A stretch of DNA of 64,000 nt from NCBI GenBank assembly GCA_964461025.1, contig CAYWSE010000012.1, positions 3,623 to 67,622 of the forward strand. Direction: 5' to 3'. Positions 1 through 6,401 of the stretch are shown here, one piece after another (within the stretch, counting starts at the first letter, position 1; each line of letters opens with the position of its first letter). The notes beneath the pieces are model-generated. The model saw only the letters and a program-made list of their open reading frames with translations. It searched no databases and was not told where the DNA came from. The stretch is from JAHBVL01 sp964461025 (GTDB lineage: Bacteria; Chloroflexota; Chloroflexia; Thermomicrobiales; UBA6265). The position numbers and the translations under genes are program-made.

Positions 1-1
1 A

Positions 2-259
2 ATGGGCGCAAAGCACCGGCCGAGCTATCGCATCGTGGCCGCCGAAAGCAGCTCTCCCCGCGATGGCCGGTTCATCGAGCAGGTTGGGTTCTACGATCCT
101 CTCACCGAGCCGGCGACTGTGACCCTGAATGAAGAGCGGGTTCGCCATTGGTTGAGCGTTGGCGCCCAGCCGTCCGACACCGTGCGTGGCATCCTGCGCC
201 GGCAGGGTCTGATCGAGGACACCGGCTCGCCTTATCCGGCCAAGAGTGCCGCAGCCTGA
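2..259 (+). CDS. rpsP: 30S ribosomal protein S16 (5' partial)
   Basis: Small-subunit ribosomal protein S16, which binds 16S rRNA during 30S assembly. The frame enters from the left edge of the window: 85 residues are visible, and the usual basic N-terminus of about eight residues lies outside. The stretch RPSYRIVAAESSSPRDGRF followed by VGFYDP is the characteristic S16 core, and the length with a short Ala-rich tail fits the family. Its TGA overlaps the ATG of the next gene by one base, so translation is probably coupled. The order rpsP-KH protein-rimM is widely conserved. Confidence 0.95.
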   Translation: MGAKHRPSYRIVAAESSSPRDGRFIEQVGFYDPLTEPATVTLNEERVRHWLSVGAQPSDTVRGILRRQGLIEDTGSPYPAKSAAA

Positions 260-516
260 TGACGGAAATGACCTCAGCGGACCGTCTCGGCGATCTGGTT
301 CGCTACATGGCCTCCCAACTGGTCGAGTCAGAAGACTCGCTCGATGTCGTTGTCGATGACCGAGGTTCCTCCGTTCACGTGACGCTTCGAGTGCCCGAGG
401 AGGAGATGGGTCGGGTGATTGGCCGCCAGGGTCGCATTGCAAAAGCCATGCGAACGGTGGTGATGATCGCCGGCTCCCGGCAGAACGTGCGTGCCAGCCT
501 CGACATCGAAGGATAG
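259..516 (+). CDS. khpA: KH-domain RNA-binding protein KhpA
   Basis: A short single KH-domain RNA-binding protein of 85 residues. The GxxG loop is visible as GRVIGRQGR around residues 51-59, preceded by the beta strand SSVHVTLRVP and followed by the helix AKAMRTVVMIAG. This is the KhpA/YlqC family, which in other bacteria partners with KhpB and binds RNA. I place the start at the ATG that overlaps the rpsP stop (TGATG); an upstream in-frame extension inside rpsP would add unrelated sequence. It lies between rpsP and rimM, its usual position. Confidence 0.93.
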   Translation: MTEMTSADRLGDLVRYMASQLVESEDSLDVVVDDRGSSVHVTLRVPEEEMGRVIGRQGRIAKAMRTVVMIAGSRQNVRASLDIEG

Positions 517-1201
517 CGGTCCCACACGACCGGGACCGCGAGCATCCAGCAGACCCTCGAAACCGAAGTCGCGCAAATCTGACTCGCGCTTCAAGAGCGG
601 ACCGCCAGAGAGCGGCGCCGCTCTGTTTCAACCCAGGCCCCTTATCGAAACGGAAGGACCTTCTCCCGACACGCCGCCCGGCGACGTCAAGCTTGCTATC
701 GGCGTCGTCGTCGGTACGCACGGAGTCAAGGGCGAGCTCAAGGTTCGTCCATTAACTGATGATCCCGACCAGCTGGGCGAGCTTCGGTCGTGCTTCTTCG
801 GTGATGAATCATCGCCTCGCCGGATTCGCGTCACCCGATTCCACCAAAACCACGCGTTGATGCTGATCAACGGCATCTCCACACCGGAAGCGGCAGCGGC
901 GTTTCGCGGCATCCAGGTGAAAGCGTTGACCTCGCAGCTGCGGCCACTTGAGGAGGATGAGTTCTATCTCTATCAGGTGATTGGACTCGAAGCGCTCGAT
1001 GAAAGTGGCGAACGTGTAGGGAAGGTCGTCGATCTGATCGAAACAGGCGCCGCCGACGTGTTTGTGCTGCAACCGGCCGGTGGCGGCGCATCGATCCTGG
1101 TCGCCAACATCCCGGACAACATTCTCGAGATTTCGCCCGAGCACGGTCGGCTGATCGTCCGGTTGCCGGACTACCTGGACGAGCCTTCTCGCTCATCCTG
1201 A
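491..1201 (+). CDS. rimM: Ribosome maturation factor RimM
   Basis: 16S rRNA processing factor that helps mature the 30S head domain. The RimM core begins near residue 66 (KLAIGVVVGTHGVKGELKV) and continues with the PRC-barrel part (FYLYQVIGLEAL, then GAADVFVLQP and a C-terminal NIPDNILEIS). A 65-residue Ser/Pro/Lys-rich extension precedes it. The only ordinary in-frame start is a GTG overlapping the KH gene by 26 bases, so either the extension is real or an unusual start is used. trmD, which often follows rimM, is missing; the next gene is convergent and overlaps by 31 bases. Confidence 0.92.
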   Translation: MPASTSKDSGPTRPGPRASSRPSKPKSRKSDSRFKSGPPESGAALFQPRPLIETEGPSPDTPPGDVKLAIGVVVGTHGVKGELKVRPLTDDPDQLGELRSCFFGDESSPRRIRVTRFHQNHALMLINGISTPEAAAAFRGIQVKALTSQLRPLEEDEFYLYQVIGLEALDESGERVGKVVDLIETGAADVFVLQPAGGGASILVANIPDNILEISPEHGRLIVRLPDYLDEPSRSS

Positions 1202-1968
1202 CGCAGCAGATCGACGATCACCTGACCCGATCGCTTGCCGACCTCCTCGAATGGGAATTCGGAGAAGTCGGCAAGATTCGTCTCCTTCTGGAACTCGTTG
1301 TTCGAGATGTCCTTGACTGTCAAGAACGGAATAACGTGGATGTTGGCGATCCTGCCGATGGATGCCGCTTCCATGTCCTCACAAAGCGTCTGATGTTGGT
1401 CGTGAATAGCCCGCAACTTCGATGGTTGCTGCGTCCAGATGTCGGCCGAGCCGACAGCGCCGACGTGCCACGCCGGGGAATCCGCTGAACCAGGCCATGG
1501 TTCGATAGGTCGTGAAGAGACCGCGCTTACCGCTCGTTCGCGCAGCACGGGGCTGATGTTGGCGACATTCTCGTCGCTGACATGCAGCAGATCGTGGCCT
1601 TCCTCCGAAACGAAGCCGACATAATGATGATTGCCATCCGGGTGAATCTGAATGTTGAAATGCGGCACCGCTTCTGACCCGATCACCACATCGCCGGGAT
1701 TCAGATCGTGTCGGTGTGCGCCGGTGCAACCAAAATTGAGAATCGCCTGAGGCTGAAACTCGCCAATCAGCCACTGTGTTGCCGCAGCGGACAGCACCAT
1801 GCCAATGCCGGAAATCACGACGACGGACTCGCTCGCGCCGAATGTCGCTTTCCATGCGGTAAATGGTCCAGCGTCGATCGGCTCCCGCGAATCGGCCTGC
1901 ACGAGCAGGTGCCTTGCTTCCGAGTGCATGGCCACGACGATTCCGAATGGTGCCTTTGACGAACTCAC
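1171..1968 (-). CDS. mtnN: 5'-methylthioadenosine/S-adenosylhomocysteine nucleosidase family protein
   Basis: Predicted purine-nucleoside hydrolase of the PNP/UDP phosphorylase superfamily, closest in pattern to MTA/SAH nucleosidase, which cleaves the adenine from SAM-cycle by-products. Seen in the 265 residues: an early acidic residue in AMHSEA (E17), the glycine-rich GIGMVLSAAA segment, the ribose-binding pattern CEDMEAASIG (E200) and the catalytic-acid region VKDISNN (D220). These match the E, ME and D positions of known enzymes. Nucleosidase versus phosphorylase specificity and the exact substrate are inferred. It is convergent with rimM. Confidence 0.75.
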   Translation of the reverse strand: MSSSKAPFGIVVAMHSEARHLLVQADSREPIDAGPFTAWKATFGASESVVVISGIGMVLSAAATQWLIGEFQPQAILNFGCTGAHRHDLNPGDVVIGSEAVPHFNIQIHPDGNHHYVGFVSEEGHDLLHVSDENVANISPVLRERAVSAVSSRPIEPWPGSADSPAWHVGAVGSADIWTQQPSKLRAIHDQHQTLCEDMEAASIGRIANIHVIPFLTVKDISNNEFQKETNLADFSEFPFEEVGKRSGQVIVDLLRQDEREGSSR

Positions 1969-1975
1969 GAATGTT

Positions 1976-2374
1976 CTACCTCAGGAGCGCGACGGTGACG
2001 CTTACGATCAGAATGGCCAGAACGACAAAGGAAATCATGGCGAAACGGCGTTCGCCGATGCGCAGGAATGTCAGCGCCAGACGCAGGACAGTGGCGATCG
2101 GTGTCAGCATCAACGCCAGAAACGCCAGATCGAGAATGGCCATCGGATCGCCGTCCGCCAAATCAGCCGGAATTTCATCGATCGGCGTCACTGACTTGGC
2201 CACATCGTCGCCAGCGATCGCCAGCGCGGCAAATCCGGCCACGAAGAGCGCTGCGGCAATGATGAAGCCGATCCGCAGCGTTTGCTGCGCGGCGCGGTAG
2301 AGCTCGGCATCTCCGGTGGGAGTCTGTCTGGCCTTGGGCGGCGAATCGAGTGCGCTTTGAGGATGATCCATCAA
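1976..2374 (-). CDS. DUF1634 membrane protein
   Basis: A 132-residue membrane protein with three hydrophobic segments (about residues 34-56, 78-103 and 110-131) and a soluble N-terminus. The pattern RIGFIIAAALFVAGFA and the final segment are those of DUF1634 proteins, which are almost always encoded beside TauE/SafE exporters. Here its ATG overlaps the stop of the TauE/SafE gene by four bases (ATGA), so the two are translationally coupled. It probably forms part of, or assists, that exporter; no biochemical role is known to me. Confidence 0.8.
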   Translation of the reverse strand: MMDHPQSALDSPPKARQTPTGDAELYRAAQQTLRIGFIIAAALFVAGFAALAIAGDDVAKSVTPIDEIPADLADGDPMAILDLAFLALMLTPIATVLRLALTFLRIGERRFAMISFVVLAILIVSVTVALLR

Positions 2375-3216
2375 TCTTGTCCGGGGAGTGAGATGCCGGC
2401 GGCTTTCAACAGCAGAGAGACGCCCAGATAGAGCAGCACAGCCACGAAAACGATGACGAGTCGCTGAGCCTTGAACCGGCGGGTGAGGCGTGATCCCGCC
2501 TGCGCGCCAAGGAAGATACCGATCAGTGCCGGGCTGACCACAGTTGGATCGAGCTTTTCGTCGGCGTAGAAGACGAACGATGTCGCTACCGCCGTGATTC
2601 CCACCATGAATGCGCTCGTGCCGGCCGCTGCCTTCACCGGGATTTTCATGAACAGGTTCATGGCGGGCACCTGAATCACCCCACCACCGACGCCCAGCAT
2701 GCCGGAGAGCACCCCGGCTCCGCCACTCACGCCGAGTCCGACCGGAATGTTGACCGGGGCGTAGTCGACATCTTTGCCCGTGGCCGGGTCGTGATAGGTG
2801 GCCCGAAACGGGGAGTCTTCATGTTCCGGTTCCACTGCCTGGACGGTGGCGCTGCGCTTGAGCAGCATCGAGACGGCGGCATAGGTCAGCACGGCGCCGA
2901 ACAATGCATTGAGGATTCTTTCAGGAGCGCGTACCGCAAGCAACGCCCCTACAAGGGCGCCTGTAGCCGTGGTGGTTTGCAGGAGCATCGCCAGACGGAG
3001 ATTGGTGAACCGGCTGCGCAGATGCACCGACGAACCGACAACCGAATTGAGCACCACGGCAACCGCGCTGGCGCCGATGGCGACCTTTTCATCGACGCCG
3101 AGGAAGAGAGAGAAGATCGGGACCATGAAGACGCCGCCGCCCAGACCCAGCATCGATCCCATCGCCCCGGCGAACGCCGCCACCAGCACGAGCGAAACCG
3201 CCAGACCGTAATCCAC
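2371..3216 (-). CDS. TauE/SafE family sulfite/sulfonate-type exporter
   Basis: Integral membrane exporter of the TauE/SafE (DUF81) family, often linked with sulfite or organosulfonate efflux. The 281 residues show two homologous halves, each with the signature LGLGGGVFMVP or LGVGGGVIQVP, and about eight membrane segments. I chose the GTG at 3216 because a purine-rich ribosome-binding site (GGGGAAGGG) precedes it. The open frame runs 60 codons further upstream, but that part reads through low-complexity intergenic repeats. It forms a two-gene operon with the DUF1634 gene and diverges from the cobalamin riboswitch. The substrate cannot be read from sequence. Confidence 0.85.
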   Translation of the reverse strand: MDYGLAVSLVLVAAFAGAMGSMLGLGGGVFMVPIFSLFLGVDEKVAIGASAVAVVLNSVVGSSVHLRSRFTNLRLAMLLQTTTATGALVGALLAVRAPERILNALFGAVLTYAAVSMLLKRSATVQAVEPEHEDSPFRATYHDPATGKDVDYAPVNIPVGLGVSGGAGVLSGMLGVGGGVIQVPAMNLFMKIPVKAAAGTSAFMVGITAVATSFVFYADEKLDPTVVSPALIGIFLGAQAGSRLTRRFKAQRLVIVFVAVLLYLGVSLLLKAAGISLPGQD

Positions 3217-3280
3217 GCTGTGCCCTTCCCCAACCGTTCCTTTGCACCACCAAACCCGGCGGCGGTTCATTATCGCAGGA

Positions 3281-3395
3281 AGGTGGATGGTGAATGGTAG
3301 ATAGTGGATAGCAAGTTGGGAATTGGGGCGTGGGTTTCGGTCTACGCTTTGCGGCCTGCGACCTACGAACTTTGGACTTCGCACTTCGCACCACA
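3281..3395. repeat. Degenerate short intergenic repeats
   Basis: Low-complexity spacer with two styles of imperfect short repeat: ggtggatggtgaatggtag followed by atagtggatag, and then gcctgcgacctacgaac running into tttggacttcgcacttcgc. The second style recurs near 51264-51290 and 63872-63900, also outside genes. The segment separates the TauE/SafE start from the riboswitch and has no credible reading frame of its own. Confidence 0.6.
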
Positions 3396-3429
3396 AACCC
3401 CAGTTGACCCACTCCGTCCCTCATGCCAC

Positions 3430-3610
3430 ACTCCGAAACGTGCGGGAGTGCCGCATGAAAGACAATCTGCTCCGAAACGGCAGGAGAAGTCGCTCCGGAA
3501 TCGACCGAGAGCGACAACGGGGGAAGCCGGTGGGAATCCGGCGCTGTCCCGCAACTGTGACGCGAAATACCGAAAGGTGACGCGAAGTCAGAGTACCCGT
3601 TCCTGTTCGT
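3430..3610 (+). promoter_or_regulatory. Cobalamin (B12) riboswitch
   Basis: The conserved core is directly readable: gggaagccggtgggaatcc at about 3521-3539, then gcgctgtcccgcaactgtga at 3541-3560, and gaagtcagagtacccg near 3584-3599. These are the hallmark blocks of the cobalamin riboswitch (the B12-box region and the ctgtcccgcaactgtga element). The upstream arm is less conserved, so the left boundary is approximate. The ribosome-binding site aaggggagga (3631-3640) and an ATG at 3647 follow at once, suggesting control of translation or early elongation of the downstream operon in response to adenosylcobalamin. Confidence 0.93.
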
Positions 3611-3646
3611 GTCCGGCGCCCTTCGTGAGAAAGGGGAGGACCCACG

Positions 3647-4699
3647 ATGACATCCGTCTGCAACAACGACATTTCTCAGGCATTGCCGCGATTGACAACC
3701 GATCGCAAACGGCGTTGGCGCCACACGTTGGCCGGCGGCGCAACCGCGGTCTTGCTGGTGCTGCTCCTGGGGATCGTCCCGGTGGCGGCGCAATCTCCAG
3801 GCCCGTTGATGGATGCGGCCGCGGACTGGTTGCTCACCCAGCGCGACGAAAGTGGCGCATTTCCCGGATTCGATGGCTCTCCCGATCCGGGCGTGACGGT
3901 CGATGCGGTCACCGCACTCGCAACGGCTGGGCGGAAGAGTGATCTTGGACCGAGTCTCGACTATCTCGAAGGCGAAGCGCTGGTCTACGCGCAGACCGGT
4001 CCCGGTTCGGCGGCGAAGCTGGCGCTGATGCTGGTCGCCGCAGGTGAGAATCCCCGGGACTTTGCATCTGTCGACCCACTTTCGATCGTCGAGCACGCGG
4101 CGGCCGCGGGAATGATCGGGTTCGGTCCTTACGATCATGCCCTCGGTCTGCTGGCGCTGGCCGCTGCCGGATCGCCGATTCCTGACACGGCAATCGAAGC
4201 CGCGTGGAACTCGCAGGGCGAAGAAGGCGGCTGGGCGTTCGATGGAACAACCACCGCTGGCGCTGCGGACACAAACACGACCGCGCTGATGATTCGGGCG
4301 TTGGTCGAGGCGGGTCATGGCGACGACGACCGCCTCGATGCCGCTGCCGAATGGCTGGCGAGCCTGCTCCTTCCGGAAGGCATGCCCTATCAGGCCGGTG
4401 GTCCCGCCGACTCCAATTCGACATCACTTGCCGTGCGTGCGTTCGACGCGCTCGGTTCCAGAACCTCAGTGGCAATTTCCATCGACTCCATCGTCGCGTC
4501 ACTGGTGGGCTTCCAGAACGAGAATGGCTCCTACTCCTGGTTGCTCGATCCGCGCGACGACAACATGTTCTCCACGGTGGAGGCGATTCCGGCGCTTGCG
4601 GCGGTTGCCGTACCAGTTGCCGTGCCTACTGCCTCGCCTGCGACTTCGCCGGTGGCCTCGCCTGAGGCGTCGCCGGTCGCTCTGCTTCGGGCCGCATGA
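3647..4699 (+). CDS. Secreted alpha/alpha-barrel protein, intrinsic-factor alpha-domain-like
   Basis: Predicted exported protein of 350 residues, first gene of the riboswitch operon. It has an N-terminal signal or anchor segment (about residues 27-48, ending VPVAAQ), an alpha/alpha-toroid region to about 315, and a Pro/Ala/Ser/Val tail (ATSPVASPEASPV) that looks like a wall or surface linker. Repeating motifs of the prenyltransferase/terpenoid-cyclase fold are visible: GAFPGFDG, GGWAFDG, DTNTTALMIRAL and DSNSTSLAVRAF. The same fold forms the cobalamin-binding alpha domain of animal intrinsic factor and transcobalamin. With the B12 riboswitch in front and the DUF4430 gene behind, I infer a corrinoid-capturing surface protein. 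A plain terpenoid-cyclase-fold protein with another ligand is the alternative. Confidence 0.7.
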   Translation: MTSVCNNDISQALPRLTTDRKRRWRHTLAGGATAVLLVLLLGIVPVAAQSPGPLMDAAADWLLTQRDESGAFPGFDGSPDPGVTVDAVTALATAGRKSDLGPSLDYLEGEALVYAQTGPGSAAKLALMLVAAGENPRDFASVDPLSIVEHAAAAGMIGFGPYDHALGLLALAAAGSPIPDTAIEAAWNSQGEEGGWAFDGTTTAGAADTNTTALMIRALVEAGHGDDDRLDAAAEWLASLLLPEGMPYQAGGPADSNSTSLAVRAFDALGSRTSVAISIDSIVASLVGFQNENGSYSWLLDPRDDNMFSTVEAIPALAAVAVPVAVPTASPATSPVASPEASPVALLRAA

Positions 4700-5367
4700 T
4701 GCGCTGGCGGCGCGGATTCACCGCGCTGCTCCTGATTCTGGCAATTGCGCTTTCGTTCGTTTTCGTTCCGTGGGCGTACGCCGAATCGAACGAAGCGGCG
4801 CTGGTTATCGACTATGGGGATGGAACCGTCACGTACGCAGTCGTGCCGTTCGCCGAGGCATCTGTGAGTGGATACGAGCTGCTTCGGGCGTCGGGGCTGT
4901 CGCTGGTATCGATTCCGTTTGGCGGTCTTGGCGAAGGAGTGTGCTCGATCGAAGAGAAAGGCTGCTCGGTTGCCGACTGCCGGCGACTTTGTCAGACCTC
5001 GGACCCGGATTCACCATTTTGGAAATATTTCGGGCTGGGAGACGAAGGGACATGGCAAGGGCATTCGCGCGGCGCGAGCGGCACGACGGTCGCGCCGGGC
5101 GACATCGAAGGATGGTCATGGACGGGCACCGAACCGTCGTTGCCCGTCCTCAGCTTCGCGGAAATCTCAGAACTTGCGGGTTCAGGCGAGGACGATGACG
5201 CCCCTCGATCGACAACATACGACGCACAGGGGAACGTTTTTCGACCTTCAGATGACGATCCGGAGTGGGTGGCGTACGGGATTGCGGTGGGACTCGCGAC
5301 AGGACTGGCAGGGCTGATGGCGTACGGTAAACGCCGCCGTCCTTCATCGGTGCAGGAAAACCGATGA
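4696..5367 (+). CDS. DUF4430 membrane-anchored protein, transcobalamin beta-domain-like
   Basis: Predicted surface protein of 223 residues: a signal segment (about 7-30, ending AYAES), a compact domain with the strand DYGDGTVTYAVVPF, a Cys-rich insert (GEGVCSIEEKGCSVADCRRLC, disulfides likely), then PFWKYFGLGDEGTWQ and the terminal GDIEGWSW. This order is that of DUF4430, the domain forming the C-terminal cobalamin-binding half of intrinsic factor/transcobalamin. A membrane helix (about 190-208) and a KRRR tail anchor it, so most of it faces outward. It overlaps the preceding gene by ATGA and the next by four bases. The role in B12 uptake is inferred from domain pairing and the riboswitch. 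Confidence 0.72.
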   Translation: MMRWRRGFTALLLILAIALSFVFVPWAYAESNEAALVIDYGDGTVTYAVVPFAEASVSGYELLRASGLSLVSIPFGGLGEGVCSIEEKGCSVADCRRLCQTSDPDSPFWKYFGLGDEGTWQGHSRGASGTTVAPGDIEGWSWTGTEPSLPVLSFAEISELAGSGEDDDAPRSTTYDAQGNVFRPSDDDPEWVAYGIAVGLATGLAGLMAYGKRRRPSSVQENR

Positions 5368-6401
5368 ACGGCAAGCTTGCCCTTGATCCACGCGCATGGC
5401 TCCTCTGGTGGATTGGCGCTTCACTCCCGGCCTTGCTCGGGCGGAACCCATTCATGCTGGCGATGGCTTTGCTGGCCATCTTAACTGTGCGCTCGATCGT
5501 GCAGCCCGCGATCGTGATGATCTCACCCGGTCTCCTCCGTCTCTTCGTCGTGTTTGCGGCCATCGGCGTGGTGTTCAACACGCTCACGGTGCATGCCGGC
5601 GATATCGTGATCTGGTCGATTCCGGAATGGGTGCCGATTGCCGGCGGGGACGTGACGCTCAACGCCGTCGTCTACGGACTCCTGGGCGCTGTGGCGATTC
5701 TGACGCTGGTGCTTGCCGGCCTGACTGTGGCCGAGAACGTGCAGTGGTCGACGGCATTGCGGCTCTTGCCGGACGCATTTCTATCTGTGGGCGCCGCGAG
5801 CTCGATCGCCTTTGCCTTCTTTCCACAGATGATCGCATCGTTTCGGGAAATCCGCGAAGCGCGCTTGCTACGGGGCGCACCAGTGTCGTCGCCGCTCGAC
5901 TACGCAGGATTGATCGCGCCTGCGCTCTCGACCGGACTCGATCGCGCGGTGACGCTTTCTGAGTTGCTGGAAGTGCGCTCCTTCGGCGGCTCCAGATCAC
6001 GACCAAGCCATGGTTCTGCGCACGCGCTGTTCTTGTCCGCATCAATCGTCTTGCTGGTTGTTGGCGCGTTCCTGTTTGCCACTGGCGAGAGCCGCTGGGC
6101 ATTCGTGCTGGGCGTTGCGGCGGTCATAACGCTTGCCGGGGTGGCTGCCGTTCAACGCCAGGCTGTTGCAGCTCGGACCCGATACCGGCCGGTGATCTGG
6201 ACGCGCAACGACAGTGTCGTGTCTGTGTGTTCTGCCGTCGCGGTTGTCTCGATCATCCTGACGGTGGTTTTTACTCCGGCCGGAGTCCGGTACGAACCCT
6301 ACCCGGACCTGTCGTGGCCCGCAGTGTCGCTGCCGCTGCTCGTCGGCCTGGCGTTTCTGACCGCGCCGGCGTTGCTGGTCCTCCGGCGAGGTGAGCAGTG
6401 A
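5364..6401 (+). CDS. ecfT: Energy-coupling factor transporter transmembrane protein (EcfT/CbiQ-like)
   Basis: T-component of an energy-coupling factor transporter, which links ATPases to a substrate-capturing partner. The 345 residues contain an N-terminal helix bundle, a cytosolic stretch with two coupling motifs (REARLLRGAP and ELLEVRSFGG, matching the family's two Arg-centred motifs), and C-terminal membrane helices. The start ATG overlaps the DUF4430 stop (ATGA) and its own stop overlaps the ATPase start, so all four genes form one translational chain under the B12 riboswitch. No gene for a classical S-component lies in the operon. Confidence 0.88.
   Translation: MNGKLALDPRAWLLWWIGASLPALLGRNPFMLAMALLAILTVRSIVQPAIVMISPGLLRLFVVFAAIGVVFNTLTVHAGDIVIWSIPEWVPIAGGDVTLNAVVYGLLGAVAILTLVLAGLTVAENVQWSTALRLLPDAFLSVGAASSIAFAFFPQMIASFREIREARLLRGAPVSSPLDYAGLIAPALSTGLDRAVTLSELLEVRSFGGSRSRPSHGSAHALFLSASIVLLVVGAFLFATGESRWAFVLGVAAVITLAGVAAVQRQAVAARTRYRPVIWTRNDSVVSVCSAVAVVSIILTVVFTPAGVRYEPYPDLSWPAVSLPLLVGLAFLTAPALLVLRRGEQ

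Noticed and set aside
3089..4318. Long minus-strand open frame of about 409 codons across the riboswitch and first barrel gene
   Set aside because: Arg/Gly/Pro-rich shadow composition, and it would overlap the riboswitch, the TauE/SafE start and a clearly real gene.
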